This document shows, one piece after another, positions 35,941-43,795 of a stretch of DNA of 64,000 nucleotides. The stretch is from Chitinophagaceae bacterium (GTDB taxonomy: Bacteria > Bacteroidota > Bacteroidia > Chitinophagales > Chitinophagaceae): the NCBI GenBank assembly GCA_016787085.1, contig JAEUVJ010000034.1, positions 1 to 64,000 on the forward strand, given 5' to 3'. A program made the position numbers and the translations under genes. Within the stretch, counting starts at the first letter, position 1, and each line of letters starts with the position of its first letter. The notes under the pieces are model-generated. The model was not told the origin of the DNA. It searched no databases and saw nothing but the letters and a program-made list of their open reading frames with translations.

Positions 35941-37431
35941 TCAGAAAGCTTTTTTCTCAGGCGAAGCCGACTTTAATGCGGGCAATTTAAAATCATCCAA
36001 TGCGCTTTTTTGGGATATCATTTTTTCTATATCCTCAATTTTGCGGGGTGCAAAGTGGGAGAGCAGTTCATACCCATCTTCGGTGACCCGGGCATCATCT
36101 TCAATACGTACGGCAATGCCCCACCATTTCTTTTCACAATTGCTGTTTGACGGAATGTAAATGCCGGGCTCAATGGTTATCACCATATCTTTTTTCAAAT
36201 TGGAATAAGTGCCCCGGTCGTGTACATCCATGCCGATATGGTGCCCCAGCCCGTGAGGGTAGTATTTATTGGCTTCCGCTTTATCTTTTGCAATGCCGAG
36301 TCTTACCAATCCATCTGTGATCACATCACGGGCGGCTTTTTCCGCATCTGCCCATTTGGAGCCGTCTTTTAGTGTTTTGAATGCGGCTTCCTGCGCATCA
36401 TATACTAATTGATAGATCACTTTTTCTGCTTCACCGAATTTTCCGCCAGCTGGTATGGTTCGGGTCACGTCAGCCGTATAACCGTGGTATTCGGCGCCTA
36501 CGTCCATCAGGAGCATCGAACTGCCGATCTTTGTTTTCGTGTTTTCTTCATAATGCAATGTGCATCCATTCTCTCCCGATCCGATGATAGAGCCATATCC
36601 CACACCTTCAGCGCCATATTTTTTATGTACAAACTCATGCAACCCCTGTATCTCCATTTCAGACATATCGGGCCGCACGGCTTTCATCACCTCGTTCTGC
36701 CCCTGGCAGGATATCTCGACCGCTTTCCGGATCAGCGTCATTTCTTCGGGTGTTTTTATTTCTCTTAATTTGGCAGTTATCTCCCGGTAAGAACGGTTGT
36801 CGAACCTTTTTTCTTTGGAATAATCTTCCGGGATAGCCGCTTTTTGTTTGAATTGCTGCAACAGGTCGTAAAGGTCTGCCTTATCTCGGCCATTAGGGAT
36901 ATCTACCGGGAAACGGTCAAAAATGATCTTATCAAATTTTGAAAAATCTACGGAAAAATTGCTGAAGTCTTCTCCGTTGAACGACATCGCAATGCCGAGT
37001 TTTGTTTTTGACCCTTCCAGGCCAAGCCTTTTTCCAGTCCATTGCTCGGCAGCGGCATTTTTCTTTTGTACAAATAATATCTCGGAGTATTTGTTGCCTG
37101 CAGAATCTGTTTGCTCGGTTTTAAACACCAGCAATAATGAGTGCGGCTCTTTATACCCGCTGAAGTAATACATGTCAGGGTTCGGGTGATACTTATACTC
37201 TACGTCATTGGAGAATGTACGGGTAGGATAGGCCATCACCACTATCACAGAATTATCCGGCATAGCCTCTCTCAATGCGGCTCTCCGGCCTGCATGAAAT
37301 TCTTTGGGTAAATAGTCTTTGGGCATGTCCTCGTCTGTATCCATGGCAGGCGAAGGCTGGCCAAAAGAAAAAAGGGTGATAAATAATGAAAGGGCAAAGA
37401 GCGGGGCTCTTTTGAGGAAAGATGTGTGCAT
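35941..37431 (-). CDS. Exported Xaa-Pro aminopeptidase (M24B)
   Basis: About 496 residues from the ATG that yields a signal peptide ending S-F-G-Q; an open frame extends 14 codons further. The N-terminal creatinase-like domain (A-L-R-E-A-M-P-D-N-S-V) is followed by the pita-bread fold with all five metal ligands visible: D-V-G-A-E-Y-H-G-Y-T-A-D-V-T-R (two Asp), H-G-L-G-H-H-I-G (His), I-E-P-G-I-Y-I (Glu) and V-R-I-E-D-D (Glu). It removes N-terminal residues in front of proline. The signal peptide places it in the periplasm or outside. Confidence 0.92.
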   Translation of the reverse strand: MHTSFLKRAPLFALSLFITLFSFGQPSPAMDTDEDMPKDYLPKEFHAGRRAALREAMPDNSVIVVMAYPTRTFSNDVEYKYHPNPDMYYFSGYKEPHSLLLVFKTEQTDSAGNKYSEILFVQKKNAAAEQWTGKRLGLEGSKTKLGIAMSFNGEDFSNFSVDFSKFDKIIFDRFPVDIPNGRDKADLYDLLQQFKQKAAIPEDYSKEKRFDNRSYREITAKLREIKTPEEMTLIRKAVEISCQGQNEVMKAVRPDMSEMEIQGLHEFVHKKYGAEGVGYGSIIGSGENGCTLHYEENTKTKIGSSMLLMDVGAEYHGYTADVTRTIPAGGKFGEAEKVIYQLVYDAQEAAFKTLKDGSKWADAEKAARDVITDGLVRLGIAKDKAEANKYYPHGLGHHIGMDVHDRGTYSNLKKDMVITIEPGIYIPSNSNCEKKWWGIAVRIEDDARVTEDGYELLSHFAPRKIEDIEKMISQKSALDDFKLPALKSASPEKKAF

Positions 37432-37509
37432 AAAAAAGGTGATTGAATGATCTAATATAATCAATTCAACCACCCCGCAGATCAGAAATACATGAACGGC
37501 TTTGACTGT

Positions 37510-37785
37510 TTAATCTTCATCATCTTCCTCTTCCTCTTCGGAATACTCATCTTCGGCGTTGTAGTGTTCTTCCCAGGCTTTCACGGCCTCATCACTCAGG
37601 CACTCGATGATGTCGAATAATGAATCTTTTTTCAGTTTCCATTCTGTCTGTGTCGGATCATCAAACCGCTGGATAAAGAGACAGTAATCAGTCTCTACTG
37701 TCACTTTGATCAGCGTGATCGGCGAATCTTCTTCTTGCTTTACCAGGTAATAGCACCCGTTTTCCAGCAGGTCATAGGTATACAT
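37510..37785 (-). CDS. Small protein with a strongly acidic tail
   Basis: A 91-residue cytoplasmic protein. Residues 1-70 look like a small folded domain (Y-D-L-L-E-N-G-C-Y-Y-L-V, later W-K-L-K-K-D-S-L-F-D-I-I-E-C-L); the last 15 residues are almost all Glu and Asp. I do not recognise the family. It lies 78 bases upstream of the aminopeptidase gene on the same strand. Confidence 0.7.
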   Translation of the reverse strand: MYTYDLLENGCYYLVKQEEDSPITLIKVTVETDYCLFIQRFDDPTQTEWKLKKDSLFDIIECLSDEAVKAWEEHYNAEDEYSEEEEEDDED

Positions 37786-37987
37786 AGCCCCTCCGTTTTT
37801 TTCTTGTTCATTTAATTCGTCTTACCGGCTCATTCGTATCCGGAAATGGGTAGTAATTCAAACATTACAAACTTTCAGCAACAGTCTTTCTTTGGGAGAA
37901 TTTATTGGGAGAGTAGTAACCAAAATTAGGGATTTGAACGATTGGCAAAATCTAAATTTTAGCCAGTTTTCTTCAATTTTTTACTGT

Positions 37988-38032
37988 AAAAAAGCCAGGT
38001 TTGACAATCATTTAGTTATGCCTGATACCTGG
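37988..38032 (-). terminator. Terminator downstream of the small exported-protein gene
   Basis: On the minus strand CCAGGT (38032-38027) pairs with ACCTGG (38000-37995) and is followed by C and six T. It can end the transcript that reads through the structured region at 38065-38104. Confidence 0.6.
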
Positions 38033-38104
38033 ATTTTCGCTCCCGGTATGCGGCCCAGGGGTAAGCAAAATCCCATACGGCCGGGGCGGTACGGGACTTT
38101 TTGC
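38033..38104 (-). ncRNA. Candidate structured RNA or 3' UTR element
   Basis: A GC-rich stretch in an AT-rich gap. On the minus strand 38104-38089 pairs with 38078-38065 as a 14-bp helix (6 bp, a 2-base bulge, 8 bp with one G-U) around a 10-base GC-only loop, and a second GC-rich segment with CCGGGAGC follows before the terminator at 37988. The G-U pair in place of an A-C mismatch favours transcription on the minus strand. No known RNA family was recognised. Confidence 0.35.
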
Positions 38105-38115
38105 CAGAAGGCAGG

Positions 38116-38274
38116 TCAGCTAAAGAGGCACTTTTTCTGACACTCTTTTTTCTTTTCCTTCTTGTCGGTCTTTTTTTCAATTGCCTGCTTGTTGCTGCTG
38201 CTTTTGCTCAGGCTGGCATAAGCGATAGCGCCAACACCTGCAGTCAGGACAAGAGCTACCAGGAATTTTTTCAT
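38116..38274 (-). CDS. Short exported Lys-rich peptide
   Basis: A 52-residue protein from the ATG at 38274: a hydrophobic N-terminal helix (K-K-F-L-V-A-L-V-L-T-A-G-V-G-A) followed by a highly basic tail (E-K-K-T-D-K-K-E-K-K-K-E-C-Q-K-K-C) with two Cys. It could be a signal peptide plus a small cationic product or a single membrane anchor. No family is recognised. It is the last host gene before the integrated element. Confidence 0.55.
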   Translation of the reverse strand: MKKFLVALVLTAGVGAIAYASLSKSSSNKQAIEKKTDKKEKKKECQKKCLFS

Positions 38275-38374
38275 ACCGATGATTTTAGAAACATAAGTTA
38301 CGTTCATTTCATAAAAGCCGGGAAGAAAATAGATAAGTGGCATTAATCGGGGGATGAATTGACCCTGAAATATC

Positions 38375-38403
38375 AAATCCTGCGATGTGATATCGCAGGA
38401 TTT
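38375..38403 (-). terminator. Original tRNA-Lys terminator, stranded by the insertion
   Basis: A perfect 12-bp stem (38375-38386 with 38392-38403) with a 5-base loop lies 5 bases beyond the displaced tRNA 3' half, in the position of a tRNA terminator on the minus strand. The element now separates it from the intact tRNA by 8.8 kb. Confidence 0.6.
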
Positions 38404-38408
38404 GCCTG

Positions 38409-38456
38409 GTGACCCCGCAGGGACTCGAACCCTGGACCTACTGATTAAGAGTCAGT
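38409..38456 (-). repeat. attL: displaced 3' half of tRNA-Lys
   Basis: These 48 bases are identical to 47233-47280, which lie inside the complete tRNA-Lys. They cover the discriminator, acceptor 3' strand, T-arm, variable loop and anticodon arm. Beyond 38456 the sequences part. This is the left attachment site of the element. Confidence 0.93.
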
Positions 38457-38575
38457 TTTTTAGCCAAAACAAAGAGATAAGAATAATAAGTAAACGCCCA
38501 TTGAAACCCTTACTGGTATTGACTTTTCTAACATTGTGTTGGCTTTTTGCTTATTGTTGGTAGTGGTTTATTTAT

Positions 38576-38583
38576 TAGGTTTG
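38576..38583 (+). promoter_or_regulatory. -7 promoter box for the integrase (TAGGTTTG)
   Basis: TAGGTTTG matches TAnnTTTG, with TTG repeats about 20 bases upstream as a -33 candidate. It is 20 bases before the chosen integrase start and lies inside the element, so the integrase has its own promoter next to attL. Confidence 0.5.
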
Positions 38584-38603
38584 TATGTCAAAAGTATGCA
38601 AAT

Positions 38604-39857
38604 ATGAAAAAAGCCACTTACGCCGCTGTTCTCGATACCAGGTATCAAAAGAAGGACTCAGATACTTACCCGGTCAGGTTGCGGATCACTTACGACAAGA
38701 CACAGAAGTATTACCCAACAAAATTCAGTTTTTCGGAAAAACAATGGAAAACCATGAAGGGAGCCCGTCCGGGTGACCTGAAAGATACATGGCTGGAAAT
38801 AGCAGCTATTGAGAGCAAAGCCGCCGGTATTATTGACAAGATGAAAACTTTCTCTTTTGACCAGTTCAAAATGAAGTTTGACCGGGGTAACTCAGACACC
38901 GGGTTAATCAATACTGCCTTTGATGAATATATCAAAGACCTGAAAGAAAATGATCAGATCGGGACAGCTATTTCATACGGGGATGCAAAGAAAAGTCTTG
39001 CATCATTTAAACCGGGTTTAACCTTCACGGAAGTTACCCCGGATTTATTGCAGCAGTATGAAAGATGGATGCTGAAAAAAGGCAATAGTATTACCACAGT
39101 AGGAATGTATCTGCGATGCCTTCGCAGCCTGTTTAATAAAGCTATTGCAGATGGTGATCTTTCGCAGACTGATTATCCTTTTGGTAAAAGACAGCACACA
39201 ATAAAAAGGGGAGCGAAAAGAAAAATTGCTTTGAGTCTTTCAGACGTTGGGGTGATCTATAATTACAAACCCGAACCGGGGAGCATTACTGAGAAGGCGA
39301 AGGACTTTTTTATATTCATGTATTTAGGCAATGGTATTAACATTAAAGACGTATGCCTTTTGAAGTACAAGGATATTGAAGGACAGTTTATCAGGCATAA
39401 CCGGCAAAAGACAGTAAGGACAAAAACGGAGCAAGAGGAAATTCGTATACACCTAAAACCGGAAATGAAAGCTATCATTAAGAAATGGGGTAACCCTGAA
39501 AGCCCGGATAGTTTTATTTTCCCCGTACTTACTCCCGGACTTAGTGCAGAACAGATACACGCAAAAAAGAGGGATTTTAATTGCCTTCTGAATAAACATT
39601 TAAAGAAGATAGCAAAGGATTGCGGGGTTAATGAGAACCTGACTACCTACGTAGCAAGACACACATTTGCAACGGTGCTGAAAAGGAGCGGGGCCAGTAC
39701 GGAGCTAATTAGCGAAACATTAGGCCACAGTGATCTGAAAACAACACAGACCTATTTAGCCAGCTTTGAAGATGCTACTTTGATACAGGCCACAGATAAA
39801 CTTACTGCCTTTAAGAATGAGAAATCAAAACAGAAAGCGAGAATTGTAAACTTATAA
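38604..39857 (+). CDS. int: Tyrosine-type site-specific integrase
   Basis: A 417-residue recombinase from the ATG before K-K-A-T-Y-A-A-V-L-D-T-R; an in-frame ATG-less stretch runs back to 38547 across the promoter box. Order: arm-binding domain (residues 1-90), SAM-like core-binding domain (about 100-190), catalytic domain (205-390). Catalytic residues seen are R352-H353 (A-R-H-T-F-A-T), H375 (L-G-H-S-D) and the nucleophile Y384 (T-Q-T-Y-L). The usual first Arg (G-L-R) is replaced: the motif reads G-I-N-I-K-D with N246, as in a Bacteroidota subgroup with this change. It lies directly next to attL and should act on the tRNA-Lys sites. Confidence 0.93.
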   Translation: MKKATYAAVLDTRYQKKDSDTYPVRLRITYDKTQKYYPTKFSFSEKQWKTMKGARPGDLKDTWLEIAAIESKAAGIIDKMKTFSFDQFKMKFDRGNSDTGLINTAFDEYIKDLKENDQIGTAISYGDAKKSLASFKPGLTFTEVTPDLLQQYERWMLKKGNSITTVGMYLRCLRSLFNKAIADGDLSQTDYPFGKRQHTIKRGAKRKIALSLSDVGVIYNYKPEPGSITEKAKDFFIFMYLGNGINIKDVCLLKYKDIEGQFIRHNRQKTVRTKTEQEEIRIHLKPEMKAIIKKWGNPESPDSFIFPVLTPGLSAEQIHAKKRDFNCLLNKHLKKIAKDCGVNENLTTYVARHTFATVLKRSGASTELISETLGHSDLKTTQTYLASFEDATLIQATDKLTAFKNEKSKQKARIVNL

Positions 39858-39861
39858 GATC

Positions 39862-40572
39862 ATGGTAACCGAAAGAGAGTTAAGAAAGTTTCTAAGGTCG
39901 AATTTTCCTTTTGCTTTAATTCCGGGCAACGATGCAAAGTTTTCGGGTAACGATCTAAAAACTGCTGAAAGATGTTTTACAGAAAAAGACCTGAAACGGT
40001 TTAAAAACCCTGAATATATACTTTCCGGGGTCGCTTGCTTAATAAAAAATGTGTTAGCTGTGAAATCAGATTTTAAGTCACAGGTGAAACAAGGGAAAGG
40101 CGAACAGTGGAAAGAATATCATAGATCGCTTCCAGAGGTTAAAAAATTGATCAGACTGTTTTTAGACAATAGGGTTAATGAAATTGTTTTTAAAACATCA
40201 ACAAAAGAAAAATCGGTGATTAAAGGCCCATTGCTGTCCGATATCAAAGGTTACTTTTTGGATTTATTTGTTGCCGAGGATTATGATAATGAAATACATT
40301 ATGAGCAACTGGCTTTACAGGACAATGATAGCCCGTTGATAAAAAATATGAAAATACAAAGAGAAGCAATAACCGAAAAAAAGAAGTTGACTAACCTCAA
40401 ATACAACACCGCTTATCATCTTAACGAGTTTCTAAACAGACTTTCACCAGGAAAAAATGAAATGATAATTGGAAAATTTTTATATGAAGCTGACCTGTTT
40501 ACTTATTCAGGCAGTCGGGATCATACAAATATCACAAAGTTTATCACCAGGGGAAGAGAGTTAAACCCTTAG
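39862..40572 (+). CDS. Unknown element protein (236 residues)
   Basis: It starts 4 bases after the integrase stop, so the two are probably co-transcribed. It is a charged, mostly helical soluble protein (R-E-L-R-K-F-L-R-S-N-F near the start; K-K-L-T-N-L-K-Y-N-T-A-Y-H-L-N-E-F-L near 175; R-D-H-T-N-I-T-K-F at the end). No signal peptide or membrane segment. I do not recognise the family. The position after int suggests a role in integration, excision or regulation. Confidence 0.75.
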   Translation: MVTERELRKFLRSNFPFALIPGNDAKFSGNDLKTAERCFTEKDLKRFKNPEYILSGVACLIKNVLAVKSDFKSQVKQGKGEQWKEYHRSLPEVKKLIRLFLDNRVNEIVFKTSTKEKSVIKGPLLSDIKGYFLDLFVAEDYDNEIHYEQLALQDNDSPLIKNMKIQREAITEKKKLTNLKYNTAYHLNEFLNRLSPGKNEMIIGKFLYEADLFTYSGSRDHTNITKFITRGRELNP

Positions 40573-40609
40573 GACAAAACCCGATTTTTTTTCTGATCTT
40601 TTGTCCTAA
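40569..40609 (+). terminator. Inverted repeat at the end of the int operon
   Basis: Perfect 11-bp arms (40569-40579 and 40599-40609) surround a 19-base T-rich loop and overlap the stop codon of the 236-residue gene. The tract after the stem is not T-rich, so this may be a weak terminator or a protein-binding site. Confidence 0.4.
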
Positions 40610-40637
40610 CCACCCGCTAACAAAACGGGTATTATTG

Positions 40638-40660
40638 TGCCATAATTGATAACTATGGCA
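40638..40660 (+). promoter_or_regulatory. Operator-like inverted repeat over the HTH gene start
   Basis: TGCCATA (40638-40644) and TATGGCA (40654-40660) are perfect inverted arms spaced 9 bases apart and include the ATG of the next gene. A second pair, ACCCG/CGGGT, lies at 40612-40630. The layout suits binding by the HTH protein itself. Confidence 0.4.
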
Positions 40661-40963
40661 GTAATCACCTTTGAACAATTACCCGAAGCGGTCTCCCAGT
40701 TATTTGCAAAGGTTGAAAAAATCGAAGATCTTTTATTACAGCACAACTGTAAGCAAACTCCGGGTGAAGATCAGTTTCTAACAATCGAGCAAGCCTGCGA
40801 ATTTCTGAAGCTCGAAAGGCAAACCATTTACGGACTTGTAAGCTCTGCAAAAATCCCTTGTATGAAGAAGGGAAAAAGACTGTATTTCTCAAAGAACGAA
40901 CTATCAGCCTGGATAAAGACCGGAAGGAAAAGGACAATTGCCGAAATAAAATCAGGGTTGTAA
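40655..40963 (+). CDS. Excisionase-like helix-turn-helix protein
   Basis: A 102-residue protein from the ATG at 40655 (a TTG three codons earlier is unlikely). The C-terminal half is a MerR/excisionase-type winged helix: F-L-T-I-E-Q-A-C-E-F-L-K-L-E-R-Q-T-I-Y, then K-K-G-K-R-L-Y-F-S-K-N-E-L-S-A-W-I. The N-terminal half is helical and may dimerise. In Bacteroidota elements such proteins commonly steer excision or switch on the replication gene next to them. Confidence 0.88.
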   Translation: MAVITFEQLPEAVSQLFAKVEKIEDLLLQHNCKQTPGEDQFLTIEQACEFLKLERQTIYGLVSSAKIPCMKKGKRLYFSKNELSAWIKTGRKRTIAEIKSGL

Positions 40964-41013
40964 AAAAAGCCTCACCTGGTAAGTGAGGCACAGGAAACAA
41001 AAAGGATGTAAGA

Positions 41014-43080
41014 ATGGTCAAAATTACTGAAAATATAATTCAGCTATCAACGCTGAAGGATTTATATGATAAAGGGTTTTTCCCGGTTCCGGTTAGTTGG
41101 GACAGCGAAAACAGGGTTGCCAAACAACACCCGAAACATGAAGCGAACAGCCGCCCGGATTTTTCCAGCATTGAACGAATGTATAATGAAGTTTTCCCGG
41201 TATCGGGTATGGCTTTAAAGTTATTCGGGCCTAAAGCAATGTTTGATTTTGACCTTAAGAACTCCCCGGACAAAACTATATATGAAAGCTGGTTAAGGAT
41301 CGTTGAAGCAAGCTACCCGGATATTTTAAGAAAGCTATGTATTGAAAAAACCAGGTCAGCCGGATATCATGTTTATTTTCATTGCGACGGAGTAAAAGAA
41401 AAAACCATGCTGGCCCGTTCAGCAGAAGGGGAGGAACTCATTAGCATTTATACAGGCGGTTTATTGTCTTACTGTGATCCTACTCCCGGTTATGGTCTAA
41501 TTCATAATGACTTTGCAGATATTGAACCATTGACTGAAGATGAATTTTCTTTTTTATGCGAGATTGCAATACGGTTCAATAGGTACATACCAAAGCCGGG
41601 GGACTATACACCGGGAACCCGGACGAACTACCCGGACGAACATGACTATTTACTAAAACATTTTGACAGGGTTTGCCCGGATGATCTATTCCTGAATTTC
41701 ATACTTGAAATTGATCTTATTGCCACAAACCAAAAACGGTTTAAGGATGGAAAGACTTATTACTACTATTTACGCAAAGGTTCAGCGGCAAAATATTCGG
41801 CAAAGGTCTGCTTTGCGCCGAAACTGCTTTTAATCTTTTCAGCATCTTTTACCGGGTTTCCTACCTATCACACCAGGCAGGGAAAGGATGATAAGGAATG
41901 GAACCTTACACCGGCCAAACTTCTTTACTACCTATTAGAAAAAGACTGGGACAAAACAACGAAAAGGATTAAAGAACTATACAGGCTGCATAATATACCA
42001 CTGCCTGAACAAATGCCACCACCACCGGAATATAACAACGAAAATGAAACACAACGGCCAGCCGGGAATTTCTCAACTCTTGAAGATTGCGAACCTTTCA
42101 GGATAACTAAAGAGAAAGATATACCACAACCTGAACCTACTATAACAATTGCAGGCGCAGCTATAGCCGCCCCAGGGAATATTACCGGGATCAGCGCAGC
42201 AAGCAAAGCGGGAAAGACTTCGGTTGCCGGTGTAATACTTGCAGGTGCAATTTCAAAAACGGGTGAAGTGGATGGCTTTAATGAGATTCAAGTACTACCA
42301 AACCCTGAAGGCAGGGCCGTAATTCATTTCGATACTGAACAATCCGCAGCAGATCAGCAGCACCTTTTTAATACTACTTTAAGAAGGGCAGGGTTTGATA
42401 GTACCCCCGATTACTATTACTCATATAATATACGTCAATTAACACTTGAAAACTATCAGCCAGTAACGGATAGCGTCTGTAAATTGACTTCTGAAAAACA
42501 TAAAGGAACCCATTTGATAGTCATTGACGGTGGCGCCGATTACCTGGCTTCTGTCAATGATGAAGAAAAAGCATACAGCATAGTTCAATACTTCATTCAT
42601 CTTTCAATTAAATACGATTGTCCTGTAATTATTATCGTTCATCTTAATCCGGGCAGCGATAAAGAAAGGGGACATTTCGGCAGCGAAGTACAGCGGAAAT
42701 GTTACGGACTTTTATCAGTTACAAAAGAAGGGGATATTTCAACCCTGCAACCTAAGATCATGCGGAAAGCCGGTAACGGTGAAATCCCTTTAATAAGTTT
42801 TGCCTATGCAAAAGAGAAAGGTTATCACCAGCAGGTAGATGCACCGAATGAAGGGGATAATAAGGCATTGAAGGAAAGAACAAGGCTGAAGGCTATTGCT
42901 GATAAAGTATTTGCCCCGCCGTCCTCTTATTGTCATAAAGATGCAATAAGCAGGATCATGCAGGAAACCAACAGGGGCCAGTCAACCGCTAAAACAATGC
43001 TCAGTAATATGGACGGGTTTGGGTATATCAGCAAGGGTGAGGACGGTAATTACCGACTGAATATTGATAAGGTCAATTAA
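41014..43080 (+). CDS. Prim-pol primase / RecA-like helicase replication protein
   Basis: A 688-residue fusion. Residues 10-185 are a primase-polymerase domain: metal ligands D78-F-D80, then S-A-G-Y-H-V-Y-F-H (H119) and the E-L-I-S-I-Y-T-G-G-L-L-S-Y strand. Residues 375-600 are a RecA/RepA-type ATPase with Walker A G-x-x-A-A-S-K-A-G-K-T-S (392-403) and Walker B L-I-V-I-D (501-505). The last 70 residues look like a winged helix that could bind DNA. This is the set expected of a protein that starts replication and unwinds the element's own origin. The iteron cluster begins in its last codons. Confidence 0.9.
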   Translation: MVKITENIIQLSTLKDLYDKGFFPVPVSWDSENRVAKQHPKHEANSRPDFSSIERMYNEVFPVSGMALKLFGPKAMFDFDLKNSPDKTIYESWLRIVEASYPDILRKLCIEKTRSAGYHVYFHCDGVKEKTMLARSAEGEELISIYTGGLLSYCDPTPGYGLIHNDFADIEPLTEDEFSFLCEIAIRFNRYIPKPGDYTPGTRTNYPDEHDYLLKHFDRVCPDDLFLNFILEIDLIATNQKRFKDGKTYYYYLRKGSAAKYSAKVCFAPKLLLIFSASFTGFPTYHTRQGKDDKEWNLTPAKLLYYLLEKDWDKTTKRIKELYRLHNIPLPEQMPPPPEYNNENETQRPAGNFSTLEDCEPFRITKEKDIPQPEPTITIAGAAIAAPGNITGISAASKAGKTSVAGVILAGAISKTGEVDGFNEIQVLPNPEGRAVIHFDTEQSAADQQHLFNTTLRRAGFDSTPDYYYSYNIRQLTLENYQPVTDSVCKLTSEKHKGTHLIVIDGGADYLASVNDEEKAYSIVQYFIHLSIKYDCPVIIIVHLNPGSDKERGHFGSEVQRKCYGLLSVTKEGDISTLQPKIMRKAGNGEIPLISFAYAKEKGYHQQVDAPNEGDNKALKERTRLKAIADKVFAPPSSYCHKDAISRIMQETNRGQSTAKTMLSNMDGFGYISKGEDGNYRLNIDKVN

Positions 43081-43200
43081 GGTCAAAACAGGTCAATTGA
43101 CCTTTAATAAGGTTAGGTCAATCCTGTATATAGGGATTGACCTTTAACCTTCCAAAACAACCAAAAAAGAAATTGACCTAAAAACAGGATCGAATTGACA
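43071..43200. repeat. Iteron cluster: candidate replication origin
   Basis: The 7-mer GGTCAAT or its complement recurs: 43071 (+), 43081 (GGTCAAA, +), 43091-43102 (palindrome, both strands), 43116 (+), 43136 (-), 43172 (-) and 43194 (ATTGACA, -). The first three begin exactly 10 bp apart. 43116-43124 and 43134-43142 are a perfect 9-bp inverted repeat, and ATTGACCTTTAA occurs at 43096 and 43136. It lies directly after the primase-helicase gene. Confidence 0.65.
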
Positions 43201-43303
43201 AACGGACCCGCAACCCTGGACAACGAACAAAGCAGGCCCGAACCGATAAGGAGCTATAATTCAGGTTTGTGAACAGGAATGAACAAACAATTTCGATAAT
43301 TTT

Positions 43304-43373
43304 ACTGATTAGTAATCAGTAGGCTGCAAATGAATTTACCAATAGTTTGATACCGGTAAATTAACTATTTGCA
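43304..43373. promoter_or_regulatory. Palindrome and long hairpin before the DUF5681 gene
   Basis: 43304-43320 is a perfect palindrome (ACTGATT-AGT-AATCAGT). 43325-43331 pairs with 43367-43373 and, inside, 43333-43340 pairs with 43355-43362, giving a two-part 15-bp stem. The loop segment 43341-43347 is also complementary to 43363-43369, so a pseudoknot or switch is possible. It may be part of the origin or a control element of the capsid operon. Confidence 0.5.
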
Positions 43374-43405
43374 TACAATTTTACATACTGACAATAAAAA
43401 TGACT

Positions 43406-43795
43406 ATGGCAAACCCCAATTGGAAAAAAGGATCAGTAAGCCCGAACCCGGAAGGACGTAGAAAGATGAAAAATTCGGCCCGGACAGTTAAAGGAATGGT
43501 AGAACGTTTCATAAAGCGAAACATTACACCGAACAAATTACAGGCATTGTATGACGGCCTACCCGCAAAGGATAAGCTGACTTTCCTTATCGAAATATTG
43601 CCGTATTGCGCCCCTAAACAATCAGCATTGGCAGTTGAGGGGCGTTTCGCTGAATTGTCAGATAATGACCTGGACAAACTTTATAATAAGGTTGTGGGAT
43701 CGTTTGTAGTTGCTGAAGTGATCGAACCCGAAAAGACAAACGGAGAAACCCTATTACTTAACTCTGCAACTTTTAACCGATATGGACAGGAATGA
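43406..43795 (+). CDS. DUF5681-like phage-type protein
   Basis: A 129-residue protein (an ATG two codons earlier at 43400 is also possible). It opens with the DUF5681-type signature N-P-N-W-K-K-G-S-V-S-P-N-P-E-G-R and continues with a helical part (L-T-F-L-I-E-I-L-P-Y-C-A-P-K-Q). Such proteins are often found near packaging genes in phages, and a DNA-binding or small-terminase-like role is possible but unproven. It is the first gene of the capsid-side cluster and overlaps the next gene by 14 bases. Confidence 0.7.
   Translation: MANPNWKKGSVSPNPEGRRKMKNSARTVKGMVERFIKRNITPNKLQALYDGLPAKDKLTFLIEILPYCAPKQSALAVEGRFAELSDNDLDKLYNKVVGSFVVAEVIEPEKTNGETLLLNSATFNRYGQE

Noticed and set aside
40969..40989. 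7-bp hairpin just before the primase gene
   Set aside because: Its A run lies on the upstream side, so it is no terminator for the plus-strand genes, and nothing on the minus strand needs one.
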